Positions 1-8,061 are shown, counted from the stretch's first letter. The stretch is DNA of 10,387 nucleotides from JAHWKV01 sp040905365 (GCA_040905365.1 JBBDRQ010000022.1:1-10387), one strand, 5' to 3'. Made by a program: numbers and translations. Notes: a model not told the origin generated them from the letters alone.

Positions 1-37
1 CCGGCCGGGTGCCCGTGAACGGCCCGGACCCCGAACT

Positions 38-1190
38 GTGGCGACCTGCGCCCAGGTCGAACGGCTGGGAGAGGCTCAAGGAGATGGGCGATCAGACTCA
101 TGCTGCTGGGGGAAAACAGCGCTGGGGCTAAGTGACAAGGTCCCGCGACACGTGGATGAGGTCACCAAGTCCGGGCTGCTCGATCTGCTCGATCACGCAA
201 TGGCGGACGGCTGGAACCATCGCCGGGCTTGCGGTGTGCTCGAACTCAAGCGGAGCGGAGCCTGGCGCTGGCGGGATCGCCGCACCGTAAACCGCCTGGT
301 CGACTCCAAGCCTGGCGGCCATCCGGTTCATGGGCTGCTCGATGAGGAGAAAGACGAGATCGTGGCCCTGTTCGAGCAGTGGGCGGACACGGACCGCTCC
401 CAGCGCAAGATCGCTCATCGGGCATCTTATCTAGGCCGGATCTGGGTATCATCATCCACCGTCAAGCGTGTTCTGGCCGCCCAGGGGCTGCATCTGCGCA
501 ATCCGGAGCCGGCGGGCAAGGGTGAACGAGGGCCCTTCCCGGAATGGGCCGGCTACACCAAGAACTCAATCTCGGTGTTCGACGCAACACATTTCCGGCG
601 TTGCCGGACGGCCTCAGCGACCGCGATGATGGATCTGGTGACCCGCAAGTGGTTGGCAACCATTGTCTCGGCTGAGCAGACCTCGACCCAGGTCAAGGTC
701 GCCTTCACCCAAGTCCTACAGGACGAAGGGCTGCTTGAGCAGATCGGCAATAGGGCCGACAGCTGGCTTGATTCGTCGACTGAGGGTCTGGTGCCGGTCC
801 TGCTGGCGGTCTCTGACAATGGGCTTTAGATGACTTCTGGCTCAACCCGGGCGTTCATGGCCATGTGCGCCATCGCCCAACATTTCGGCCCGGCCCGGCA
901 ACCCGACCGATCGGGCCTGGATCGAGAGCCTGTTCAGCCACCTCAAAGCCGAGTGGACCCACCTGGACGGGATCAGTGATCCGGCCATGCCGCGCGACGA
1001 GCTGGAGATCGTTCGCAAGGATTACAACACGGTCCGCTTACACGCCGGGGTCGGGTACGTCGCGCCCGACGACGAACACGAGGGCCCTGGAATTCACGCC
1101 CGCAAGGACGGACTGAAATCCGCTCGCCAGAAGCGGATCGCCTATCGTCATCAGAAGAGCCAACTGCTGGAGTCCCAGAATGAGGACTGA
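38..1190 (+). pseudogene. Decayed DDE (rve-type) transposase, IS3/IS481-like
   Basis: This is the remnant of an integrase-core transposase that would have cut and joined IS ends. An N-terminal helix-turn-helix-like stretch (DHAMADGWNHRRACGVLEL) starts near base 190. The catalytic triad can be followed across frames: Asp in FDATHF (581-583), Asp in SDNG (815-817) and Glu in WIESLFSHLK (924-926). Allowing for one extra base, the last two are separated by exactly 35 residues, the DD35E spacing of IS3-like enzymes. Two lesions break it. A TAG at 827-829 sits where the family usually reads Pro-Gln after SDNG. One extra C in the run 889-891 shifts the frame before RPGNPTDRAWIES; the rest reads on to TGA at 1188-1190. 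The start is uncertain: the frame is open to base 2, and GTG at 38 or 152 are candidates. I did not identify the terminal inverted repeats. Whether it belongs to IS3 or IS481 is not settled. Confidence 0.85.
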
Positions 1191-1232
1191 TCAAACGCCA
1201 GTTTGTAGTTTTAAGTCAGATACAGGTCACGA

Positions 1233-2480
1233 TTGAGTCCGATCAGTATCCTCCGTCGTTCGGGCTGGGGGTTCGCCGACCAGGCAGTGTCGAGCTTAGG
1301 GAACATCGTCCTAATGATTTTGGTGGCCCGACGCCTTGACACTACGCAGTTTGGAATTTTTAGCCTTGCCTACGCGGCCTATGTTTTCTTGTTGGGACTT
1401 AGCCGTAGCCTGTCGACCGATCCTTTGACGGTGCGGTTCTCTGCATCCGAGAATCGTCTCTCTCAGCGACGGGCAACCGGCGATGCGATCGGTGTCGTCT
1501 GTTATGTCGGTGTGACAGCTGGATGCCTGCTGGGCATTGCGGGCCTCCTGCTACCCAACAGATTCGGACCCACTGTGCTGGCTTTCGCCGTGGTTCTACC
1601 AGGACTGTTAGTGCAGGATGGCTGGAGACACAGCTTCTTTGCGGCAGGAAATCCAAGGACTGCGGCAGTTAATGATCTTGTTTGGACCTTCCTACAGCTA
1701 CTTTTTGTTGCCGGCATAATGCGGGCAGGCAGGGACTCCCCGACAAGTTTCCTCCTAGCATGGGGTTTGGCCGCGAACCTAGCGGCTGTACTGGGCGGCT
1801 TTCAAGCACGTCTATTACCTTCACTCGTTCGGCCAGATAAGTGGTTGAAAGCACATCGTGACCTAATCCCTGCCTTTACCATCGAATTTTTTGCAGCGCG
1901 CGGTGCCCACCAAGCCGTATTCTATGTAGTGGGCGGCATATCGGGGGCCTTCGCGGTTGGAGCGTTGAGAGCTGCGGAAGTGGTCTTGGGACCACTAAAC
2001 ACATTATTCGTTACAGCAAGAACCGTTTACATACCTGAAGGTGTGCGCGTTGCAGAACGGTCAACTACCGCATTGCTGCGCGGCATGGCTTTCCTCTCTA
2101 TCGTTCTTGCCCTAACGTCAATCGCCTGGGGCGTCCTTTTGTTGTTCCTGCCAAACCGCATCGGAGAGTTTCTTCTCGGAGATAGCTGGACTGCCGCTAA
2201 GTCGGTCATGGTCCCCATGTTGCTCTTAAAGGCCAGTTTGGGAGCGTCTATTGGCCCGATTGTTGGCTTACGTGCAATTGCAAGGGCGAACGCGAGTGCA
2301 AGGGTCAGGTTGATCCTTGGAATAGTCACCCTAGCATCCGGTACAGTCGGTGCATTTTCTGCGGGGGCAATTGGGGCTGCCGTAGGCATAGCTTTAACCG
2401 GCGCCCTGGGGGTTGCACTCTGGTGGCGACAATTTACGCTCGCGGTACAGGAACGACAACAAGAATCGTTTCAGAGGTAA
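1233..2480 (+). CDS. Wzx-like polysaccharide/lipid-linked oligosaccharide flippase
   Basis: The 415-residue protein is strongly hydrophobic, with multiple membrane segments (for example around residues 18-32, 41-58, 86-107, 113-128, 147-163, 172-190, 285-306, 359-397). It opens with a typical flippase N-terminus, a short basic stretch followed by GFADQAVSSLGNIVLMILVA and ARRLDTTQFGIFSL. Length and pattern fit the MATE/MOP-superfamily exporters that move polyprenyl-linked glycans across the cytoplasmic membrane. The TTG at 1233 is the only credible start: an in-frame TAA lies at 1212-1214, and AGG at 1224-1226 is a weak ribosome site. GC is conspicuously low: hand counts of rows 1381, 1801 and 2101 give 31, 28 and 33 of 60, against 44 of 60 in row 7321 of the glycosyltransferase operon. 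It lies between two broken IS elements and points away from the glycan operon, so it was probably acquired separately. The substrate is unknown; a role with the neighbouring glycan genes is inferred from position. Confidence 0.8.
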   Translation: MSPISILRRSGWGFADQAVSSLGNIVLMILVARRLDTTQFGIFSLAYAAYVFLLGLSRSLSTDPLTVRFSASENRLSQRRATGDAIGVVCYVGVTAGCLLGIAGLLLPNRFGPTVLAFAVVLPGLLVQDGWRHSFFAAGNPRTAAVNDLVWTFLQLLFVAGIMRAGRDSPTSFLLAWGLAANLAAVLGGFQARLLPSLVRPDKWLKAHRDLIPAFTIEFFAARGAHQAVFYVVGGISGAFAVGALRAAEVVLGPLNTLFVTARTVYIPEGVRVAERSTTALLRGMAFLSIVLALTSIAWGVLLLFLPNRIGEFLLGDSWTAAKSVMVPMLLLKASLGASIGPIVGLRAIARANASARVRLILGIVTLASGTVGAFSAGAIGAAVGIALTGALGVALWWRQFTLAVQERQQESFQR

Positions 2481-2542
2481 CGGCCTGTACCAGGACCCGC
2501 GACCCATAATAGGCCGGGAATCCATCAGCATTTGATCATCCT

Positions 2543-2572
2543 CCGACAACCGCTCCAATCGAGTGGTATATA
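2543..2572 (+). promoter_or_regulatory. Possible promoter of the IS OrfA relic
   Basis: CCGACA (2543-2548) and TATATA (2567-2572) lie 18 bases apart, each matching 4 of 6 consensus sigma-70 positions. They sit just before a purine-rich ribosome site (GGAAGGAGGG, 2576-2585) and the ATG at 2592. The arrangement would suit an IS transposase promoter, but the match is modest and no activity can be claimed. Confidence 0.25.
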
Positions 2573-2591
2573 CCCGGAAGGAGGGAGGGGC

Positions 2592-2999
2592 ATGACGGAG
2601 CACCAGACCCCGAAGCGTCGCCGCAGGCTGAGCGCCCAGGACCGCTGGACCATTTTCCAGGAGGTCTCGGCCAAGGACGCCAAGGTGGCGAGGACCTGCG
2701 CCGCTGAGGCATCGACTCGTCTCAGCTGGCGCGGATCCGAGAGCAGGTGAGAACCGGAGCCCTAGCCGAGCTGAACAAGGGTTCGGGCCGCAAGCCGAAG
2801 GATCAGGAGAAGGAGCAGCTCCGAGAAGAGCTGGCCCGCCTGGAAGAGGCCTTCAAAGAGGTCTCATCGAAAACACACTGCTGGGAAAAAATCGGGCTGG
2901 GCTTGAGGACGCCATCTGGAGCAACCGCCTCGACCCGGAGGTCAAGCTCGAGTTGGTCGGCGCTCTCGTCGATGCATAAAAGGTGGCCAGTACACCAAG
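2592..2999 (+). pseudogene. Truncated IS3-type transposase relic (OrfA plus start of OrfB)
   Basis: Pieces of an IS3-family OrfA helix-turn-helix protein, with the beginning of the following OrfB region, can be read across three frames. The ATG at 2592 has a strong ribosome site (2576-2585) and gives RRLSAQDRWTIFQEVSAKDA. After VA (2685-2690) one base is missing and the reading continues one frame back as DLRR. A TGA at 2705-2707 then stands where a Trp is usual, followed by GIDSSQLARIREQVRTGALA. A second shift near 2861 leads to LIENTLLGKN and the OrfB-like RLDPEVKLELVGALVDA. A TAA at 2977-2979 and a third shift precede KGGQYTK. Recognisable similarity stops near 2999, so the whole catalytic core is lost. 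The relic meets the 3' end of the minus-strand methyltransferase 36 bases later. Similarity to IS3 OrfA is from recall of the family pattern. Confidence 0.75.
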
Positions 3000-3034
3000 G
3001 GTGCCGGTGAGCGGAGTTCAGTTGGCCAGGGAGC

Positions 3035-3766
3035 CTAGCGGCGCCTCATGAAGACGTGCCAGGTTTGAGCGCAGGCGCTGGGCAGCACCCGGGGCAGTTG
3101 GTTGATGGCTGCAGCGAGCAGGTAGCGGTTGGCGTGGTAGCCGGGCGGGCCGTTGAACGGGTACGAGAAGTCTTCCCACTCCTGAGGGTCGAAGTATCTC
3201 TTCAGGGCGGATCGGGTGTTGAGCCGGTAGAAGGTCGGGAACACGTCCGAGTCTGTCCGGCCGCTGCCCGGCGCAAGGTACGCAAGCAGCTTGGCGTGCA
3301 CCCGGTTGGGCACCATGCGCCCGCCGATCCCGACATAGCCCCACCGGTTCGGTGTCCAGCTGCAGAGCCAGCCGCCGGGCTTGATGATGCGCGTGAGCTC
3401 TCGGGCGGTGGGTTCGGGATCGCGGATGTGCTCGAAAACCGCCCAGGAAAAGGCCAGGTCGACGCTGCCGTCGGGAAGCGGGATCGAGCCGTCCGATAGG
3501 ACGATAGCCTCATCTATCGACGGGTTGTCGAGCACGGCCGGATCGATGTCCGCGCCTATCAGCCGGCGGCACTTTCCCTGCACCCGAGCCAGCTGTCCGG
3601 GCGGGTTGTCCGGTGCTCCGGGTAGGCCCCGGCCGGCTCCAAAGTCGAGCACGGTCATGTCGGGGTCGATCAGGGCCTGGACCCGCAGGAAGAAAAGCGC
3701 CCGATGGCTGTTGCGCGGGAAGCCGCCGGCGTGCAATTCGGGATACAGGCGAGCTATCGGGTCCAT
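3035..3766 (-). CDS. Class I SAM-dependent methyltransferase
   Basis: The 243-residue soluble protein carries the SAM-binding fold: motif I VLDFGAGRG (residues 39-47), the acidic motif II ADIDP (72-76), and the region after strand 4, DLAFSWAVFEHI (103-114), then IIKPGGWLCSWTPN (127-140). The longer loop between motifs I and II is, as I recall, usual in the glycan-cluster members of this family, so it is not a defect. It is the last gene of the minus-strand operon, 21 bases after the phosphoglycosyl transferase stop. The acceptor is not evident; methylation of a sugar in the glycan made by the neighbours is the simplest inference. The ATG at 3764-3766 was chosen because the sequence from MDPIARLYPEL onward looks family-like, although no good Shine-Dalgarno precedes it. 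The C-terminus (QTWHVFMRRR) looks complete, so the nearby IS relic has not truncated it. Confidence 0.8.
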   Translation of the reverse strand: MDPIARLYPELHAGGFPRNSHRALFFLRVQALIDPDMTVLDFGAGRGLPGAPDNPPGQLARVQGKCRRLIGADIDPAVLDNPSIDEAIVLSDGSIPLPDGSVDLAFSWAVFEHIRDPEPTARELTRIIKPGGWLCSWTPNRWGYVGIGGRMVPNRVHAKLLAYLAPGSGRTDSDVFPTFYRLNTRSALKRYFDPQEWEDFSYPFNGPPGYHANRYLLAAAINQLPRVLPSACAQTWHVFMRRR

Positions 3767-3787
3767 GCCGGCGACGCTACGCCGAGG

Positions 3788-4627
3788 CTAACCCGCGAAG
3801 GAGTAAGTCAGCGTCGACAGCAGGGTCAACCCAACTAGCATGCTTAAAGTAATCAGCCTGGTCTTCCAGCCGGCGGGTCGCAGACGGTCGGACCTGCAGC
3901 GGCTGCCGAACGTAGGGTGCTCGCAAAGCCAAACCGCCGATTGCATTTTCGTCTCCCGGCCCGCAAAAACCAGCACGGCGGTTCTCCAAAGCAGCCACAA
4001 ATCCAGCAGCAGGCAGCGGTGGGCGAGGTAGAAGCGGTCGTACTCGGGATTGTCGTCGAAGGGGCGCCAGCGCGCCTCGCTTAACTGCCAGAGTCCGCTG
4101 AGGCCGGGGCGCACCAGCAGGCGTTCGTAGTGGGACCGTGAGGTGTACTCGTCGGGGATGATGGGCCGTGGGCCTATCAAGGACATGTCCCCTTTTATGA
4201 CGTTCCAAAGCTGAGGAACCTCGTCCAGCTTCGATTTTCTAAGGATGCGCCCGAGTGGCGTGGCGTACGAGGCTGCCTCACGGCTGGCGGGGTGGAACTT
4301 CAAGTCGGTGCGCAGGGTCCTTAGCTTCACGAGCTGGAACGGCCTGCCGTGCTCACCCAACCTGATCTGCTTGAACAGACCGGAGGAGCCGGTCGAAAGC
4401 CGGCAGGCGAGAATCAAAACCGCCATCGGCATGGCTAGCGTGGCCAGGCCCACTATTGCGACCAACAGGTCGATGGTTCGAGTGGTCAGCCCGTATAGCC
4501 GACCGCCCGATGCCGATGTTGCCGTCTGGCTTTGTTCGCTCAGCAACCAAGTCCCCCCGTAAAGCACTTCAGACCACAAGGCCGACCCGGACAGTCGACG
4601 GCCCTGGCCGACGTTAGCTCGAATCAT
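3788..4627 (-). CDS. WcaJ/EpsL-type polyprenyl-phosphate phosphoglycosyl transferase (initiating sugar transferase)
   Basis: This 279-residue enzyme should start glycan assembly by moving a sugar 1-phosphate from a nucleotide sugar to a polyprenyl phosphate at the inner face of the membrane. It is the short monotopic form: one hydrophobic helix (residues 52-76, after RTIDLL) and then the catalytic domain, without the four-helix N-terminal module of long WbaP/WcaJ proteins. Family motifs are clear: FKQIRLGEHGRPFQLVKLRTL (85-105, written here as FKQIRLGEHG then RPFQLVKLRTL), TPLGRILRKSKLDEVPQLWN with the catalytic Asp135-Glu136 dyad, GDMSLIGPRP (146-155) and RPGLSGLWQL (173-182). An odd feature is the roughly 55-residue C-terminal extension after FAGRETKM, which ends in a hydrophobic segment (257-278), like an extra membrane anchor. 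The ATG at 4627 lies only 6 bases after the stop of the upstream glycosyltransferase. The sugar donor cannot be read from the sequence. Confidence 0.9.
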   Translation of the reverse strand: MIRANVGQGRRLSGSALWSEVLYGGTWLLSEQSQTATSASGGRLYGLTTRTIDLLVAIVGLATLAMPMAVLILACRLSTGSSGLFKQIRLGEHGRPFQLVKLRTLRTDLKFHPASREAASYATPLGRILRKSKLDEVPQLWNVIKGDMSLIGPRPIIPDEYTSRSHYERLLVRPGLSGLWQLSEARWRPFDDNPEYDRFYLAHRCLLLDLWLLWRTAVLVFAGRETKMQSAVWLCEHPTFGSRCRSDRLRPAGWKTRLITLSMLVGLTLLSTLTYSFAG

Positions 4628-4633
4628 ATCCGG

Positions 4634-5731
4634 TTACTTGCCCGTGGATTCAACCATTTCTTCTTCGACCACCTGCCGAATGCGGGCAATGAAGCGGTCG
4701 GCCGAAAAACGCTTTGCGTGCTCGACGATGGGTGCGGGCGGCAGCGGTGTGCGTTGCAGTGCGCCGACAGCGGCGGCGATCTCCGCCGGCTCTGGCCGGT
4801 CAAAGAACACCCCGCTTGTACCCTCGACGATGGTGTCCAAGAACCCTCCCCATCGCAGGGCGGCTGCGGGCTTGCCGAAGGCCGCCCCCTCGACGGGGGT
4901 GAGCCCGAAGTCCTCGTAGGAGGCGGCCAGCACGCCGGCGCAGCTAGAGTACAGCCATCGCAGCTGCTCGTCGGTAACCGTCCCCACGAACTCGACGTTG
5001 GTTGGGGCCGATGCCCTCAGGACCTGCTCCTCGGGTCCTGTGCCCACCACCACCAGTCGCTCTGCGGGTAGGCGTTCGAAGGCCTCTATCACCGCGCGTA
5101 CGTTCTTGTAGGGAAGCAGCCGGGACACACACAGAAAGTAGCCCGGTTCGATGCCTTCGACCACCCGTCGCTCGCCTGCGGGATCTATGCAGTGCGGCGG
5201 CGGCAGGATCTCGGCGTCTATCCCGTACAGGGTGCGGATGCGGTCCTTGACCGCGCTGGACAGGGTCAGGTAGCGGTCGGCGCCGGCGGCTTGGGACCGG
5301 TCCCAGTCGATGAGCCTGCCGCGCAGCGCCCGCAGCGCCAGGCGCGGGATCGGGTTGCCCTCGCCCAGATAGCTATCGGTCTGATAAAGCCAGCGGGCCG
5401 GTGTGTAGCAGTAGACCACCTTGCGGCCGGTCGACCGTAGGGCGTGCGCCCAGCCGGAGGAGCTGCACAGCACGACGTCCGCGTCCACCTCGAGGTTCGA
5501 CCAGCAGCTAGACAGCAGCGGCAGAGCGAGCCGGTGGTTACGGCGCAGCGGCCCCAGCCGGTTCAAGGACATGGTCCGGATGTCCGCTTGCCTGAACTCG
5601 GGAAACGTGGTGGTGGGTTCGTACAGTGACGTGTACAGGGGCGCACCGGGGAAGGCCTGCAGCAGCGTCAAGACGACCCGCTCCGCGCCGCCCCGCTGCG
5701 TCAGGTAGTCGTGGGCGATGGCGACCTTCAC
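4634..5731 (-). CDS. GT4-family glycosyltransferase
   Basis: The 365-residue protein has the two-lobed GT-B layout. The N-terminal acceptor lobe opens with VKVAIAHDYLTQRGGAERVV, with the glycine-rich QRGGAE turn. The C-terminal donor lobe contains FLCVSRLLPYKNV (199-211), VVVGTGPEE (227-235) and the E-x7-E signature SYEDFGLTPVEGAAFG, with Glu273 and Glu281. It is expected to transfer a sugar from a nucleotide donor with retention, on the cytosolic side of the membrane. The frame is open far upstream, but the family-like sequence begins exactly at GTG 5731-5729. That GTG overlaps the stop of the preceding gene as GTGA and has GGAGGGG about 10 bases upstream, so the start is well supported and translation is probably coupled. 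Donor and acceptor are unknown; position makes it part of the same glycan pathway as its neighbours. Confidence 0.88.
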   Translation of the reverse strand: MKVAIAHDYLTQRGGAERVVLTLLQAFPGAPLYTSLYEPTTTFPEFRQADIRTMSLNRLGPLRRNHRLALPLLSSCWSNLEVDADVVLCSSSGWAHALRSTGRKVVYCYTPARWLYQTDSYLGEGNPIPRLALRALRGRLIDWDRSQAAGADRYLTLSSAVKDRIRTLYGIDAEILPPPHCIDPAGERRVVEGIEPGYFLCVSRLLPYKNVRAVIEAFERLPAERLVVVGTGPEEQVLRASAPTNVEFVGTVTDEQLRWLYSSCAGVLAASYEDFGLTPVEGAAFGKPAAALRWGGFLDTIVEGTSGVFFDRPEPAEIAAAVGALQRTPLPPAPIVEHAKRFSADRFIARIRQVVEEEMVESTGK

Positions 5732-8061
5732 CTTGCGCGGTCCCCTCCGGGTTGCCCGAGCAGCTCCCGGTAAAGGCGCGTGACCAAAGGCGCCACCGCC
5801 TGCGGCGTGAACTCCGACGCGGCGTTTCTGGCCGCTTCCCCCAAGTGTCGACACAGATCGGGCTGCCGGTGCAGCTGCTGTAGAACCTCGCTTAGCGCCT
5901 GGATGTCGCCCATCGGGTACAGCCTGCCGTTGACGGCGTCCTCGATGATCTCCGCCGGCCCGCCGGCGTTTGCGGCCACTACCGGCAAGCCGGCGGCCAT
6001 CCCCTCGACCACCACCTGCCCGAAGGGTTCGGGGATGGTGGAGGCGTGCACCAGGATATCCAACCGGCTTAGCTCCGCGGCCAAGTCTTCCCGGAACCCC
6101 CGCATGTCCAGCCGGTCGCTTATGCCGAGCCCGGATGCCAGGTCGGCCAGCTCCTTCGCGTAGTCCTGCTCGCCGAACAGGGCGCTGCCGACCACGACCG
6201 CCTCGGCCTGCCCGTCGGGAAAGGCGGCGGCGAAGGCCCGCAAAAACAGGTGCTGACCTTTCCACGGGCTCAGCCGGCCGACCATGCCGACCCGGAAGGT
6301 TTGTGCATCTTTGGGTTGCCGGCGGGTACCTTGCGCAACCGGACTCGGGATGACCGCGCAGGGTCGTCTTTGATCCAGGCGCAGCGTGGCCAGGGTGGTT
6401 TGCGAGTTGGCCACGATGGCGCTCGGCAACCGGCGAGCAAGCGCCCGTACCAGCCGGACCGCCCCGGCGGGCAGGTAGTCTTTGTCGATGCGGTCCCGCA
6501 CGTGCCATACGGAGGGGACCCCGGCCAAGCGGGCAGCCGCGGTGCCGTAGATTCCCGACTTTAGCGAGTTGGTGTGCACCAAGTCCGGTTCTAGCCGTCT
6601 CAGACGGTACGCCATCTTCAATGTGTATACCGCCGTGGCGGCGACCGCGGCAAAGGGCAGGCGCCGGGCTTTGAGGCGATCCCTGCGCAGACCCCGGCCG
6701 GCCTCGCTCATCGCCAGCACCTCGACCGAGATCCCCGCCTGGGTGAGTTTGGCGGCCAGCGGCCCGTCTTCGGCGAGGATCACGTGCGGGTCCACGCCTT
6801 CGAGGGCGGGTAGCAGGCGCAGCATGGCCAGCTCCCCCCCGGACAGCTCGGCGCAGTGGTCCAAGAAAACCACCCGGAGTTTGTCGTCGTGCGGATGCAA
6901 GGCTCGGGCGTAGACCTCGAGGTTGCGCCGTGCCGCCAGATCCCACCCGAACTGCTCGGCGTACCGGCGGCACTGCGGGCCGGTGGGGCCGGGGGCGGTG
7001 CCGTCCAGCAAGGTCCTAAGGCGTGCAGCCAGGGCCGGGGCGTCGTCTTTAGGCACCAGCAGGCTCTTATCGAAAGGAGCCAGCACCTCCGGCAAGCCGC
7101 CGGCGTCGGTGGCGATCACCGGGGTTGCGCAAGCCAGAGCTTCGAGCACCACCAGCCCAAACCCCTCCAGGTCCACCGTGGGCACCACCGATACGTCGGC
7201 GGCCCGGTAGCAATCGATCAAAGCCTCGTCGCTCACCTTGCCCAGAAAGCGCACCCGGTCGCCGATGCCCAGATCGCCGGCCAGCTGCTGCAGTTCGCTC
7301 CTTAGCGGGCCGTCCCCCGCCAGCAGCAACCGGGCGTCGGGTTGCCAGGCCGCTACCTCGGCCCAGGCCCGCAGCAACACCTCCAGCCCCATCCTGGGGA
7401 CCAGCCGGCGAACGCTGAGGCCTACCTTGGCCTCGGCGGGTACCTGCAGCTCGGCCCGGGCCTGCGCCCGGTCGCCGGGTTTGAACCGCTCGAGATCTAT
7501 GCCGGGCGGGACGACGCTTATCCGCCAGGGCTTAACCCCGTAGCCTTCTATCAAGACCCGCTTAAAGGCGCCGGTTAGGGTGATCAGCTGCTCGGCCCTG
7601 GTGTAGAGGCTTCTCTCCAGCGCCCGCTTGGCGCTAATCTGCCAGGCCGGGGCATTGGTCGCGGTGCGGCTTTCCTGCGCCCACGGCCCCTGGAAGTGCA
7701 CCACCAAAGGCAGCCGGCGCAGCTTGCCGGCGATCACCGGTACGGCGGCGTACAGCGCAAAGTGGGCGTCGACCAGGTTGGCGCCGGCGCCGGCCTGCTC
7801 GGCAGCCCGTTTGAAGCGCAGTACGCGCACAGGTAAGGGCTGGTCTGTGCGTGCGGCGGTCGTAACGCCTGCCGGGACCCCTTGGCCCGGTCCCACCACC
7901 ACCGCCTCGGCTGGCACGCCTTGCGAGCGCAGCGTGGTGAACAGGTAGGAGAAGTACCGGTTAAGGCCGCCGGGGACCTGCGAAGGCCACTCCTTGCCCA
8001 GCAGCAATGGACGCACCCGGTCGTCCGGCGGGCCGGGTTGGGGCCGGTTGGAGCTATCCAC
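5728..8061 (-). CDS. Tandem GT4-GT4 bifunctional glycosyltransferase
   Basis: This 777-residue protein is about twice the usual GT4 length (roughly 350-400) and holds two complete GT-B enzymes in one frame. Unit 1 (about 17-388) has the glycine-rich PSQVPGGLNRY, SVVPPGID (182-189), LLLAGDGPL (245-253) and an E-x7-E motif EGFGLVVLE (Glu299, Glu307). Unit 2 (about 394-768) starts with LRVVFLDHCAELSGGELAML, like the N-terminus of a free-standing GT4, and has VGMVGRLSPWKG (591-602) and EPFGQVVVE (Glu678, Glu686). The linker HPHDDK is very short, and no stop or frameshift separates the units. A GTG at 6873-6871 (Val397) could act as an internal start, but no Shine-Dalgarno precedes it. The GTG at 8061 is the chosen start; GTG for Val16 is an alternative, and neither has a clear ribosome site. 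Both units keep their signature residues, so two successive sugar transfers by one protein is the likely role; the sugars are unknown. Confidence 0.87.
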   Translation of the reverse strand: MDSSNRPQPGPPDDRVRPLLLGKEWPSQVPGGLNRYFSYLFTTLRSQGVPAEAVVVGPGQGVPAGVTTAARTDQPLPVRVLRFKRAAEQAGAGANLVDAHFALYAAVPVIAGKLRRLPLVVHFQGPWAQESRTATNAPAWQISAKRALERSLYTRAEQLITLTGAFKRVLIEGYGVKPWRISVVPPGIDLERFKPGDRAQARAELQVPAEAKVGLSVRRLVPRMGLEVLLRAWAEVAAWQPDARLLLAGDGPLRSELQQLAGDLGIGDRVRFLGKVSDEALIDCYRAADVSVVPTVDLEGFGLVVLEALACATPVIATDAGGLPEVLAPFDKSLLVPKDDAPALAARLRTLLDGTAPGPTGPQCRRYAEQFGWDLAARRNLEVYARALHPHDDKLRVVFLDHCAELSGGELAMLRLLPALEGVDPHVILAEDGPLAAKLTQAGISVEVLAMSEAGRGLRRDRLKARRLPFAAVAATAVYTLKMAYRLRRLEPDLVHTNSLKSGIYGTAAARLAGVPSVWHVRDRIDKDYLPAGAVRLVRALARRLPSAIVANSQTTLATLRLDQRRPCAVIPSPVAQGTRRQPKDAQTFRVGMVGRLSPWKGQHLFLRAFAAAFPDGQAEAVVVGSALFGEQDYAKELADLASGLGISDRLDMRGFREDLAAELSRLDILVHASTIPEPFGQVVVEGMAAGLPVVAANAGGPAEIIEDAVNGRLYPMGDIQALSEVLQQLHRQPDLCRHLGEAARNAASEFTPQAVAPLVTRLYRELLGQPGGDRAR

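Noticed and set aside
1192..1205. CAAAC-GCCA-GTTTG hairpin just after the transposase relic
   Set aside because: A five-base AT-rich stem with no real T-run is too weak to call a terminator or an IS end.
38..2999. The two transposase relics being halves of one element split by the flippase
   Set aside because: Both contain the equivalent region before the catalytic core (DEVTKSGLLDLLDHA in one, DPEVKLELVGALVDA in the other) with different sequence, so they come from different elements.
3560..3660. Insertion in the SAM-binding region of the methyltransferase as a defect
   Set aside because: A longer loop between motif I and motif II, followed by RLIGADIDPAVLDNP, fits related methyltransferases in glycan clusters as I recall them, and the frame is intact.
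5732..6973. Long N-terminal extension of the GT4 gene (open frame from 6973)
   Set aside because: The translation is low-complexity, Arg/Gly/Pro-rich and overlaps the well-supported tandem glycosyltransferase in another frame. Family similarity begins exactly at GTG 5731.
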